Position numbers and translations under genes: made by a program | The notes under the pieces: generated by a model | What the model saw: only the letters and a program-made list of their open reading frames with translations | Database searches by the model: none | What the model was told of the DNA's origin: nothing | Shown: positions 52,075 through 62,314 of the stretch, piece by piece | How positions within the stretch are numbered: the stretch's first letter is position 1 | Layout of the letters: each line of letters opens with the position of its first letter | From: Ariolimax columbianus | Taxonomy: Eukaryota > Mollusca > Gastropoda > Stylommatophora > Arionidae | Reading direction: 5' to 3' | NCBI GenBank assembly: GCA_036924085.1 | Contig: JAVGWX010000002.1 | Span: 91,537,371 to 91,601,370, forward strand | DNA length: 64,000 nt

Positions 52075-52385
52075 ATCAAGAATCAAGATGCTGAGCAGTG
52101 AGTGAGCTGCTAGGTCTGTTACCTAAAGCTGACTGCTAGCGTCAGGACCAGCGACCAAGATCTACCAAGACCTTTCTTCACATCCAATTGGTGATCCTGG
52201 ATAACAGACTGCGTCGGGGAAGACTGGTCCAGGAGAAGGGATCAAATAGGGAAGGCTAACCGGGTACACAAAAATGTCATGCTGAAGTCGGATGTGTCGG
52301 ACTAAAAGGTGCAAATATCACAGTCAAGTTGTAAGCTACGACACAACGCACTCCGTTCTCCGGACTACATCCCGTTACCATTTCC
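52075..52385 (-). mobile_element. SRE-B copy 8
   Basis: Inverted. AATCAAGATGCTGAGCAGTG (3' end) to CCGTTCTCCGGACTACATCC. The 5' end is truncated inside the first block. Confidence 0.82.
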
Positions 52386-52479
52386 TTTGGTGTGGCCTGT
52401 AATTTAAATAGGCTGGGGTAGCCGACTCCCCTTAACTGCATCTTACGAAATGTGTGACAGTGTTACTATTCTTGGCTCC

Positions 52480-53830
52480 TCTTTTTAGTCCCAGCAACTT
52501 CCCATTCTTTCTTCCTATATCTTTCCTGCCATATTTGATTTCCATATTTTTCTTCTAATATTGTTTTCCAATACCTTTCTATTCTTATATTTCTTCCAAT
52601 TATTTGATTCCCATATTTTGCTTTCAATATTTGTCTTCCAATTTTCTCTTCCAATATATTTCTCCCTGCATTTGATTCCAAACTTTTTCTTCCAAAATCT
52701 TTCCTCTCATATCTTTCTTCTAGAGCCTTTCTATCCGTACTTTTCTTCCAATATCTTTTTTCCCATATATTTTTTCCTATATCTTTCTTACAATATATTT
52801 CTTTTGTACCTATCTTTGGTATCTTTTTTCCATTAACTGCTTCTCATATCTTTCTTGCAATAACTTTTTTGCAATATCTTTCTTTTTTTCACTGCTTTTC
52901 TTCCTGTACCTTTCTTTCAGTTTCTTACTTCTATTACCTTTCTTCCAATATCCTTTTTCTCGTATCTTTCTTCCAATATCCTTTTTCTCGTATCTTTCTT
53001 CCAATATCCTTTTTCTCGTATCTTTCTTCCAATATCCTTTTTCTCGTATCTTTCTTCCAATATCCTTTTTCTCGTATCTTTCTTCCAATATCCTTTTTCT
53101 CGTATCTTTCTTCAAATATCCTTTTTCTCGTATCTTTCTTCCAATATCCTTTTTCTCGTATCTTTCTTCCAATATCCTTTTTCTCGTATCTTTCTTCCAA
53201 TATCCTTTTTCTCGTATCTTTCTTCCAATATCCTTTTTCTCGTATCTTTCTTCCAATATCCTTTTTCTCGTATCTTTCTTCCAATATCCTTTTTCTCGTA
53301 TCTTTCTTCCAATACCCTTCCTGCTGAATCATTCTTCCCATATCATATCTTTGAATGTTTTTCTTCAAGTACGATTCTTCCTTATTTTTTTGGTGCATAT
53401 CTTTATTCCCATATTTCTTCCCTATTCTTTCTTTCCATATTTTTCTGACAATAACTGACTTCCAATATATTTCTATTAATGTCTTTCTTTCAATTTCTTT
53501 CCTCCAATATCTTGCTTCCAATATTTGTCTTCCAATAACTTTCTTTCAGTGTTTTCCTCCAATATCTTTCTTTCCATATCTTTCTTCCAATATCTTCCTT
53601 TCAATATCGTTTCTCCAACATATTTCTTCAAATATCTTTCTTTCAATATATTTCTTCCAATATATTTTCTCCAAAATCTTTCTTCCAAATATCTTGCTTC
53701 CAATGCCTTTCATCCAATATCTTTCTTTCAATATATTTTGTCCGTCTTTTTTTTTCATATTTTGCCTAGTCCTTCTTTCAATATATTTACGTGCTAAGTT
53801 TCTTCCATTATGTTCTCTGTTCATTTATAT
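52480..53830 (+). repeat. Pyrimidine-rich satellite with 27-bp core
   Basis: Core array 52945-53305 has about 13-14 units of TTTTTCTCGTATCTTTCTTC CAATATCC (27 bp; the junction T is variable). Both flanks (52480-52945 and 53305-53830) are a degenerate form of the same TTCTTCCAATATCTTTC theme with Phe/Leu/Ser frames. The core looks like a recent expansion inside an older array. Confidence 0.92.
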
Positions 53831-53929
53831 CCGTGATGAGAGTCATGTCTAGACTATACAATAGTGTGTTGTAGTATCTTATATGTCACATAACAAGAAT
53901 AACATTCTCGCTTATCACAATTTTCAGAA

Positions 53930-54215
53930 ATTCTTCCTTCCTTCCTTCCTGCCTTCCTGCCTTCCTTCCTTCCTGCATTCCTGCCTTCCTGCCTTCCTGC
54001 CTTCCTTCCTTCCTTCCTTCCTGCATTCCTGCCTTCCTTCCTTCCTTCCTTCCTGCCTTCCTGCCTGCCTTCCTGCCTTCCTTCCTTTCTTTCTTTCTTC
54101 CTTTCTTCTTTCATTCTTTCCTTCTTTCTTCCTTCTTCCTCTTTCCTCCTTTCTTCTTCCTTTTTCCTCCTTCCCTCTTCCTCTTCCTTCTTCCTCTTCC
54201 TTCTTCTATATATAC
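53930..54215 (+). repeat. (TTCC)n/(CTGC) microsatellite
   Basis: CTTCCTTCCTGC mixtures, then TTTC/TTCTTCC. Confidence 0.95.
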
Positions 54216-54221
54216 ATTCGA

Positions 54222-54485
54222 GGCGTATTCAAATGAAACCGGACACAGTGGCTTTCTTACAAACAAATGAAAGCGAAATCTTCTGGTGTGGCTGTTAAAT
54301 ATAGCAATTGTAGACGGTGCCGTCCGAAAAATATGACTTTGGTTGCTCATTGAACCACTTGGTCACCGAGGCCATGATGTCTGCATCGGAGTCGAATCTT
54401 TGTCCCTTAGACAATTTTTTAAGGGTCGGAAGAAATGGAAGTCACAAGGGAACATAAGGGGGCTATAGGATGGGTATAGCAGGCT
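54222..54485 (-). pseudogene. Mariner transposase C-terminus and terminal repeat
   Basis: Reading down: YPSYSPLMFPCDFHFFRPLK (third catalytic Asp region; PxxPCDF), a shift, QRFDSDADIMASVTKWFNEQ and PKSYFSDG, then the 3' UTR and a terminal CGAGGCGTATTCAAATGAAA (54228-54247, plus reading) next to TATATATA, so a TA target is plausible. The end matches the mariner end at 31577-31602; possibly the same family. Confidence 0.83.
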
Positions 54486-54805
54486 GACCAGTAATATTTA
54501 GCCTGACCCTGACCCTAACATAGTCTGATCAGTATGTTTAGCCTGACCCTGACTAACATAGGCTGGCCAGTATGTTTTACCTGACCCTGACTAGCATAAT
54601 TTGATCAGAATGTTTAGCCTGACCAACATAGTCTGACTAGAATGTTTAGCCTGACCATGACTAACATAGTCTGACCAGAACGTTTAGCCTGACCATGACT
54701 AACATAGTCTGACCAGAACGTTTAGCCTGACCATGACTAACATAGTCTGACCAGAATGTTTAGCCTGACCATAACTAACACAGTATGATCAGTATGTTTA
54801 GCATT
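54486..54805 (+). repeat. SRE-A-type satellite array, about 8 units
   Basis: Units of 37-38 bp: AGCCTGACCATGACTAACAT AGTCTGACCAGAACGTTT. Two adjacent units are identical. The end AGGACGTCATGTTG is a variant of the GACGTTAGT terminus. The array starts inside the mariner relic. Confidence 0.88.
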
Positions 54806-55565
54806 ACAGGACGTCATGTTGATTTGAACTAAAAGTATTTCTACTGAAATAGCACTGCACACAAATGGATTCATGTTACCGGTGTTTGTGTCGTTTTCTG
54901 AAGTTTGCTAGTTCCTGTTCGAATTATAATTCACAACTCCTTCACCAGGTGGTATCAAGGAATCCCGTGGAATTAATTTGCTTTTATTCGGTTATCCTGT
55001 TGTTATACTGCAGCTTGCTGCGGCTGTGCCTGGCTTAAACCGTGAGAAAACAGTCTCATATGGCTTTGAATGTTCCGCTGGACTGCACCACAGAGTTCAG
55101 CCTAGGTTATAATTACTCAAGGGCCTTCCTACATGGACTGAAGCTGCCTACCTCGTGGCCTCTTCCACCGGAGGTTGTACCATACCTCTCCCAACCTCGT
55201 ATTCTCAGCACATCAAGTGTCACGCTGACCCGAAAGTGGATACAGTCCAGAGGCCATGGTGGCTGATCGCGAGGAAAAAGAGAGTCAAGACACGGACAGA
55301 CAAGAAAAGCCGACACAAACATTGGTTCAACACACTCCTCGCGGCCCTCATCCCGAGGCTGCGGAGTACTGGGCTCTACCTGGGGAATCTGTAGAGATTT
55401 CTTTCAACGCACTATGCATGAACAATCCTCAGTAGTTGTTCATTGTAGTGGTCGATTCTCGCAAGATCCTATGACGCCTGATCGAACATTATTATGTCAC
55501 GCAGATTACTGTAACCCAAACGCAGTGTTGGACCAATACTCCCGCCATCTGTAACAACATATAAA
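54806..55565. other. Unassigned stretch, two overlapping small frames
   Basis: Frames at 55042-55266 and 55155-55394 overlap on the same strand. Neither shows a domain I know. They are followed by AATGATGACGATGATGATGA (55564-55588), the kind of tail found at RTE-like 3' ends, so this may be a LINE 3' UTR. Confidence 0.35.
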
Positions 55566-55588
55566 TGATGACGATGATGATGATGATA

Positions 55589-56094
55589 TATAAAATACCA
55601 GTTAGATTATGAAATGTTTGGCTTATGATATCAAATACCTTTCAATTACTAACGCATAGATCAGGTCACGTTAGGACCGGGAAGTTTAAATAAATTATGA
55701 AAATGACTTCCGATTAACCCCACATTTATCTTTTTTGCCTTAGTTACTTCCCCTTTATGTTTATAATTGTCTTTTTCTCAGCGTGTGCAGGTGTCGATCT
55801 CATGTGTCATCTTTCTCTCACTTCCTGTGTGCGCTGGCTGATCAACAGTTTTATCTTTTTCTGTTACCATTTTGTGTGTGTGTATCCTCGTCCTCTATTT
55901 TTTCATTCGCTCATTCTTACTTCTTTTTTTCTCTCTTTTTTGTCACGCGTGTGCCTTTCAGCGTCAGGTTATGAAAAGGTTTCTTTACTGAGCCCTAGAA
56001 TGTGATTCGTGTATGGGGAGCCCCTACTCATTCCTTTATTGCCGCTTTCCATCTTTTGCGTGGTATGCTCATGGCTTTGTATCCATTTTTTTCT
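55589..56094. other. Unassigned AT/T-rich stretch
   Basis: Small plus frames at 55757-56005 lack motifs. Confidence 0.35.
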
Positions 56095-56660
56095 GTTTTA
56101 GCTTTTGTTTTCTGAGGCATACGTTATGGTGTTTGACGTGTCACGTGGCCGAACCATTTGGTTTGTGACTCTCTTGATGAGGTCTAGCACTGGTGTTGTA
56201 CCTACTTGTCTCCTAATACCTTCATTTCTGATTCTATCCATTCTTGATATTCCAAGCGTTCTGTGTAGGAATTTCATCTTTGTTACGATGTTTCTTTTAT
56301 CTTTGTTAATGTCCAATTCTGTTAATGTCCAATTCTGTTAATGTCCAATTCTGACACTGACAACACAATGCAGGTAGGAATATCGTGTTCCATAGAGTTC
56401 TTTATGCATCCATTGTCAGGTGCTTAGATAGTAATATCAGGAACATGTGTCCAATGATTTGACTTGCTTTATTACATCAGTTTTAGATTTCGGCGTCGCA
56501 TTTTCCATCTGCTGAGATTATGTTACCAAGGTACGTGAAATTGTTCACCTGTTTTATTTGTTGGTTTTGTATGAATATTGTTTATTCTATCTGTGTTCTT
56601 GCAATCGTAATAACTTATTTTTTCTCGTGTTGATTTTTAAACTTTAATGCGTACACACCT
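56095..56660 (-). pseudogene. L-CYQC LINE RT C-terminal part, copy 5
   Basis: Reading down: QVNNFTYLGNIISADGKCDA-like, LCCQCQNWTLT-like thumb in broken frames (56600-56340), then the open frame 56316-56098 with KMKFLHRTLGISRMDRIRNE and GIRRQVGTTPVLDLI. A shifted KWFGHVTRQ part is also readable there. Corresponds to CEMRWLKKIIGVTRKDRVQNE in copy 2. The adjoining 53/56-bp array carries this family's active-site segment. Confidence 0.75.
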
Positions 56661-56729
56661 CATGCGTACACATCTCATGCGTACACACCTCATGAAGACT
56701 GTTCATATGTTCCTACAGTTGTTTTTCTG

Positions 56730-57400
56730 ACGTTGTTTGTTATTGCTCGGTCATCATCAAAGAGAAGTTCATGTAAATGATCACTGAGGTTGTTATTGCT
56801 CGGTCATCATCAAAGAGAAGTTCATGTAAATGATCACTGAGGTTGTTATTGCTCGGTCATCATCAAAGAGAAGTTTATGTAAATGATCACTGAGGTTGTT
56901 ATTGCTCGGTCATCATCTAAGAGAAGTTCATGTAAAGGATCACTGAGGTTGTTATTATTGCTCGGTCATCATCAAAGAGAAGTTCATGTAAATGATCACT
57001 GACGTTGTTGTTATTGCTCGGTCATCATCAAAGAGAAGTTCATATAAATGATCACTGGGGTTGTTATTATTGCTCGGTCATCATCAAAGAGAAGTTCATG
57101 TAAATGATCACTGAGGTTGTTATTATTGCTCGGTCATCATCAAAGAGAAGTTCATGTAAATGATCACTGAGGTTGTTATTATTGCTCGGTCATCATCAAA
57201 GAGAAGTTCATGTAAATGATCACTGACGTTGTTATTATTGCTCGGTCATCATCGAAGAGAAGTTCATGTAAATGATCACTGAGGTTGTTATTGTTGCTCG
57301 GTCATCATCAAAGAGAAGTTCATATAAATGATCACTGAGGTTGTTATTATTGCTCGGTCATCATCAAAGAGAAGTTCATGTAAATGATCACTGAGGTTGT
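56730..57400 (-). repeat. 53/56-bp x about 12 array of the RT active-site segment
   Basis: Plus unit TTGCTCGGTCATCATCAAAG plus AGAAGTTCATGTAAATGATC plus ACTGAGGTTGTTATTA. On the minus strand each unit reads LSDHLHELLFDDDRAIT, the LxxxxELLFADDQ segment of L-CYQC RT (copy 2, about 23325-23360) with FADD changed to FDDD. Units are either 53 or 56 bp, so length changes are in steps of 3 (a TTA codon). Confidence 0.88.
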
Positions 57401-57540
57401 TTCCCCTCACTAATGTTGCCTTGTTTACATATTGCATCTATATATGCGATTTCACTGTTAGTGCTTTATCAATAAATGTTTTTTTAATTCGAGAAGTAAC
57501 AAAATGAACCTTAATATGACAGAGTCTGTTAATAAAACAA
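57401..57540. other. Unassigned gap
   Basis: Between the RT-segment array and the mariner C-terminal border. Nothing recognised. Confidence 0.4.
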
Positions 57541-57727
57541 CAGCAATGTTACTTTTTTTACTCTCCCTGGTACATGTACGAGCTTAGTCAGCTTCACAAT
57601 ATAATTGTCAGAGTTGATGGTCTGTCCAGGTTTCAGGAAATCAAGAATGATTAACCCATTTCTGTTTCATAAGACAGCGCACATAGTTTCATCCGCTGAG
57701 AACTGCGTCTTGAACTTTTTTCTTGAA
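57541..57727 (-). pseudogene. Mariner transposase, core segment after first Asp
   Basis: RKKFKTQFSADETMCAVL (minus frame, about 57726-57667), then in another frame VNHS/FPETWTDHQL, equal to the KKFKTxxSAxKVMxTVFWDxxGxLLxDFLEPGQTINSxxY block, and PGQTINSDNYIVKLTKL near 57610-57560. About 25 codons of the family are missing at the junction with the LINE segment. Confidence 0.85.
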
Positions 57728-58081
57728 CCCACTGTACCACTACTCTTTTTGGTGCGGACTGCTGGCATAGTTGACAAGAGTACTGCTCTTAAATCATTAA
57801 GTTCAGTATTTTTCTTGCTTTTTAGTGCTGTGACTACGGCCAGGGCATCTGTAAACAGGACTATATGGCTTTGATTTCTTTTGCATGTCACCATTTCTTC
57901 TACTGCAGCCCTCAGTGCCTCTGCCTCCGCTCTGAAATTGCTTGAGTATTATCCAGTTGCCACTGACAGTGTTATTTTTCTACCATTTGGTAGGCTCAGG
58001 TATACCCCTGCCCCTCCGTTCTGTGTTGTGTTTGTTACAGAGCCGTCGGTGTATACATGGGTTCAGTCCATGCTTGTGTAG
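57728..58081 (-). pseudogene. L-RNH copy 2 RNase H, truncated
   Basis: YTDGSVT (Asp codon GAC at 58047-58045), a NFRAEAEAL-like block, VLFTDALAVVTALKSKKNTE and ELNDLRAVL. The domain stops at RVVVQWV, before the His/Asp block, where mariner sequence begins. Confidence 0.83.
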
Positions 58082-58183
58082 TTTTTCGTTATGTACCTCA
58101 AGGTTATGTCTCTTCTTTCTTTTTCAGTCTGGCTGTTCTTTTTTCCAATACCTGGTATATTTTCTACCACCTCTGGAAATATG

Positions 58184-60165
58184 CTACCTCCAGGTAGGTT
58201 TGCGTACTGTAGGGATGGGCTTTGGTGTTATTAATGCGTTCATAGGGTCTTCCTTCATCTTTGCTTTGGCTATTTCTGCAAAGTTTCTCCGCTTTAGTTT
58301 CCCATTTCCGAAATTATTTAGTCTCTTATGCATTGAATGGTCAGTCAGTCTTCTGAGTTTTTCTGCTTGCTGCTGGGCTTTGCAGTCTCTTCTGTCGATC
58401 ATGGATTGCAGATTTGCAATCTTATCCAGTTCTACAATTGGCGTTGGCTTCATGCCTCCTGTTATAACTCTCATGGCTTGGTTTTGGAGTTTGCTAATTT
58501 TATCAAAGTTCGCCTTTGCTGCTGTTGTCCATGCCGCAATGCCATACTCGAGAACTGGTCTCACTCTTTCAGTGTACAGTTTCTTTAGTTTACTTTCGTC
58601 TGCTCCCCAGCTTGTGCCAGCAAGTTTCCTCATGATTGCCATTCTTTCTCTGGCTCTCATTTGTTTTCTCTCGATCTGACTTTTCCATGTCATGCGCCGA
58701 TCAAATGTAACTTCCAGGTAGTTTGGGTTGTCGTTTGGCCGCAGATATTTGCCGTTAAGACTTATTTGTGTGTTCTGGGGTTTATCTGAAAGCAAGAATA
58801 TCGTACATGTTGTTTTTTCCTCATTTATTTTGACCAGCCATGAGTTCGCCCACTCTTCCAGCGATGTTAGGGCCTGCTGCATCCGATTACTTGCTATGGT
58901 GAGAATCTTTTCAGAGGTCTACATAGCCAGATCGTCTGCAAACATGGAGCCATGGACTCGTTTTGGTAAATTCTCTGCGATGTTATTTATATACACCAGG
59001 CAGAGTATGGGTGACAGTACTCCTCCTTGGGGTACTCCCTGCTCAAGTGTCACCTTTTTGCTCATCTGCCCTTGTACTTGAACTCTGGCTGTTCTGTTTT
59101 TGAGGTAGTGGCTGATCCATCTGTACATTTTCCCACAAACTTCACTTCTTCGTAGCTTGACTTTAAGTCCCTCTTTCCAGACCTTGTCAAATGCCTTTTC
59201 TAGATCCACCCACACCGCTACTGTATGCTTTTTCTCCTGGTAAGCATCCTCTATTTCCTGTGCTATGAGAGTGATCTGATCATCAGTGGATTTGTGCTGT
59301 CTAAAGCCTGCTTGCTGTGGAATTAGTATGTGTTTTTCTTCCAAATGCCACACCAGTCTGGTGTTTATCATACGCTCCAACAGTTTTCCTACACAGCTCA
59401 GTAGACTGATAGGCCTGTATCCATTTGGATCTGTTCTATCTTTTTCTTTCTTTGGTACTGGTATAAGTACAGCGTCTTTCCATGCCTTAGGTACAATTCC
59501 CCTTTTCCAGCTTTGGTTCAGGACTGATAGTCTTTCTCTTTGCTGTTTGACCAATCACCATCAGCATTTCGTTTGTTACGCCATCTTTTCCGGGCGATTT
59601 CTTTTTCTTTAAAGTTCTCATGGCCTCTTCCATTTCATTCATTGTTAGTTTTGCCATCATGTGCTCCTCTGGTGCCATATTGAAGTTGTCGTGCCTCTTT
59701 TGTTCTTCATTAATGTCTGTGTGCCTATTTGTAGGAACATCAATGTGGTTTGCTCTGGCATAATGTTCTATAAAGGCGTTTGCTGCCTTTTTTCCATTGA
59801 GCATGTTGTCGCCCTGCTTGATGGTAATTTGTTTGTTTGATAGAGTTTCGTCATTCATGGCTCTGACTAACTTCCATAGTTTGTTCCCTTCTTTGTCTAA
59901 ATTGAGGCTTTCTGTTTTGTTTTTCCAGCTGTCTCTTATTATTTGGTTTAGAGTGTATTTGTATTTCGCCGTGGTGGCTTTGAGGGCGATATTTGTCTTC
60001 ATAGATTGTTCTCTCTCTGCTATGTTCCTAGCATTTGAGACTTCGTCTTCCGCTTTCTCCAATTCATCATTCCAATAAGGCTTGTAGTTTTGCCTTGCCC
60101 CTCTTGGGATGGTTTCAGTGGCTGCTCGCATTATTGCTTTGCTAAGGCTTTCCACCATGGGTTTC
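58184..60165 (-). pseudogene. L-RNH copy 2 reverse transcriptase
   Basis: LKKKKSPGKDGVTNEMLMVI; frameshift near 59530; LSVLNQSWKRGIVPKAWKDA, VPKKEKDRTDPNGYRPISLL, VWVDLEKAFDKVWKEGLKVK (motif A intact), GVPQGGVLSPILCLVYINNI (motif B, normal PQGG), GSMFADDLAM then TAG at 58921-58919 where copy 1 has Trp, and TSEK onward. The thumb MTWKSQIERKQMRARERMAI runs to 58184. One shift and one nonsense codon: better kept than copy 1. Confidence 0.88.
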
Positions 60166-60550
60166 ATCAACCACGTCTAATCACCAGTGATGATGCGATA
60201 CAGGAAACCGTCACCTTCATCTTCGTAATGGTTCAAGAGGTCATGACAAACTTGCATGCGATGTTCTTTCTCTGTTCCTGTGTGAGCATTCGTGGGAACC
60301 CCTGGCACAAACTTTATGATATTCACACGTTGCCATCATCGTTCTTAACACATTGAAGTCGGCATCCAGTTCTGTAGACAGCTCCCTGGTCGTAATCCTT
60401 CGATTTGCTCAGATGAGCTGATGAAGACGTCTTCATTGCGTGACAGCTGTGCATAGCCGTCTGGAGCGTTGTTCGTCTTTCATGTCGCTTTCCCTACTGC
60501 TGAAATGCACTACCCACCGCCCCACTATGCTAATATCCACTGTTTGGTCT
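60166..60550 (-). pseudogene. Mariner transposase, middle N-terminal part
   Basis: TVDISIVGRWVVHFSSRESD (about 60549-60490), a shift, NRRITTRELSTELDADFNVL, TMMATCEYHKVCA, then in another frame VPGVPTNAHTGT-equivalent sequence and LEPLRR/ITGD then a stop and TW near 60175. ITGDETW is the block of the first catalytic Asp; Glu has become a stop (TAG). Identity to mariner is clear. Confidence 0.85.
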
Positions 60551-60896
60551 GGGGAACTGAGATGCTAGTCTAGCCAGGCACAAAATACTGACCAGGACGT
60601 CGCATCAGGGCCAATACACTCACCAAGACCACAATTTCTCTTCCATGAAGCCTTCCTTTGAAACGGGTTGTTTTCAAGGCAGCCTGGCTAACGAGATGGG
60701 GATCGACGTGATCCCTGTAGTAGTGAGCGCCACGCAGATGAAGCCAAGCATAGCACAACTGCCTGAAGGACCGCGGTCCAACTTCATCAGCATGCTTGGG
60801 ATGTGAGTAAGCTACAACAACCCGCCACTTAACGCCCTTTTCAGTACGCACAAAAGAGTAAACTTACTCATTGTGGGCATTTAAACAACAACAACA
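60551..60896 (-). mobile_element. SRE-A copy 7 with perfect 12-bp target duplication
   Basis: ACTGTTTGGTCT occurs at 60539-60550 and again at 60897-60908; joined once it restores the mariner coding frame (DQTVDIS). The element is 346 bp: 5' end (right) (GTT)n then TAAATGCCCACAATGAGTAA; 3' end (left) CATCTCAGTTCCCC. It has only one to two satellite units, so the array is not needed for mobility. Confidence 0.92.
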
Positions 60897-60908
60897 ACTG
60901 TTTGGTCT

Positions 60909-61035
60909 CTGTAAACGTTCAGCAAGTCTCGATAAATGTCAATTAGTGCAAGTTTATCCGCATAGAAGAATTCAATAACGCACCTCTGTTCATAATATAC
61001 TTCCATGACAGATGCCATTTTGTCCGACTCCTCCT
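60909..61035 (-). pseudogene. Mariner transposase, extreme N-terminus
   Basis: MASVMEVYYEQRCVIEFFYA then DKLALIDIYRDLLNVYRDQ, the first helix-turn-helix (YEQRxVIxFxxxxxxxxxDIxxxLxxVYGDQT). It continues across the SRE-A insertion into TVDISIVGRW. Confidence 0.82.
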
Positions 61036-61178
61036 CCGCTGTCACCTGTCGGATGGAAAGAAACGGTTGCGGATATTGGCAGCAAGGGAAGGCTCGAACT
61101 TTACTGCCCAAAATCAACTTCTGACGTAGTGGGTCATAATAATAAAATAGGAGTAATTACTTTAGGAGCGCCCCTCAA

Positions 61179-61329
61179 ATATAATTTAAGAAATCTGAAT
61201 GTCTAATAGCACCAGAGTAGATAATGGGAAGAGTGCAGAATTCAACTCATTTATGTGTTCATATAATGTAATATTTATCGTTCCCTTACGCATATTTGTA
61301 TTGTTTGTTGTACAAATTATGTGGCGACA
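61179..61329. other. Unassigned AT-rich gap
   Basis: Between the mariner terminal repeat and the 78-bp repeat. Nothing recognised. Confidence 0.4.
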
Positions 61330-61855
61330 AAACTAGGCTGAGAGAGACCGTCAAGTTTGTGAGCCAAATATGTGGGGGTTACTTGAAAGTATAAACTATA
61401 TTGTGAAGAGAGGAGTCTGAGAGAGATCGTAAAGTTTTTGAGTCAAATAGGTGTGGATTGTTTGAGATTATAAACTATATAAATACAAGAGTAAAATGAG
61501 ACAGATCGTCAAGTTTTTGAGTCAAACATGTGAGGGTTACTTGAAAGTATAAACTATATCGTGAAAAGAGTAGACTGAGGGAGGCCGTCACGTTTTTCGT
61601 GAAATAGATGTGGATTGTTTGAAACTATAAACTATATCAATACAAGAGTGAAATAAGACAGATCGTCAAATTTGAGTCAAAATAGATGCGGTTAATTGAA
61701 ATCATAAACTAAAGCGACATAAATATAATGAGACAGACCGCCATGTTTAATTTGTCAAATTGATGAGTTTAAAAAAACAAAACTTCATTAACAATATAAC
61801 GACATAAATAGACTGAAACAGACCCCCGTGTTAATGAGTGAAATATATGTGCTTA
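61330..61855 (+). repeat. Degenerate 78-bp tandem repeat, about 6-7 units, dimeric pattern
   Basis: Each unit has GAGACAGATCGTCAAGTTTT, TGAGTCAAA and TATAAACTATAT blocks. Units 1 and 3 share GGGTTACTTGAAAGTATAAA; units 2 and 4 share TGTGGATTGTTTGA and end in AATACAAGA. The alternation implies a roughly 156-bp higher-order unit. Confidence 0.8.
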
Positions 61856-62314
61856 TTTGAGAGCGAGCGACGAAGAGGATTAATAGGAATATCAAACGGG
61901 ACGCTATTTTTGCTGTTATCGGACGTGATTGCCATCAGACATGCGCGCTCCCTGACACCATTAATGTGTTTGCCGGTTAATATCGGATAGTATTCCCGTT
62001 TTCTGCAAGCCACACCCTACAGATCACAGACACGCAATTATATCTATTACCTGTGGGCGTTTCACACAACTTGGTCAACTCGTGTGATCATAGATTACGG
62101 TTTGGAGAAGCGAGTGGCCGAATAGTACAGGTGCCGGGCTTTTGATCAAGAGGATACTGGTTAAAGACCTCCGTATGACGTATGATTTATTTTTCTTTTG
62201 ATTAGGGTAGAATAATCACGAGTGCACTGAGTGACGACTGCATGGCAAGCGGCCTTTATAACTCGGTCGCACAAAATTTCTACAAGGACCTGATTATATA
62301 TATATATATATGGA
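61856..62314. other. Unassigned stretch with a tRNA-like relic
   Basis: 62115-62172 (GAGTGGCCGAATAGTACAGG to ACTGGTTAAAGACCTCC) resembles a tRNA D-arm to T-arm with A-box- and B-box-like parts. The B box is degraded (GGTTAAAGACC). Possible old SINE head. A (TA)n run lies at 62296-62312. Confidence 0.35.

Larger units (their letters stand above)
57728..60165 (-). mobile_element. L-RNH LINE copy 2, internal segment only
   Basis: From ESLSKAIMRAATETIPRGAR (after the endonuclease) to RVVVQW in RNase H. Both 5' and 3' ends are missing, so this is not a normal 5'-truncated LINE insertion. It lies inside a mariner on the same strand. Against copy 1 it retains about 120 bp lost there at 17467. Closely similar to copy 1 throughout. 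Confidence 0.9.
57541..61178 (-). mobile_element. Mariner transposon holding two later insertions
   Basis: One mariner in pieces, minus strand. Terminal repeat about 61178-61150 (GAGGGGCGCTCCTAAAGTAA); N-terminus 61035-60909; SRE-A inserted 60551-60896; N-terminus to first catalytic region 60550-60166; L-RNH segment 57728-60165; catalytic core 57727-57541. The 3' part with the second and third catalytic Asp is missing. The terminal repeat differs from the CGAGGCGT type at 31577 and 54228, so two mariner families are present. Confidence 0.85.

Noticed and set aside
52934..53521. 195-codon Lys/Glu/Arg-rich minus frame
   Set aside because: Product of the 27-bp (9-codon) pyrimidine satellite.
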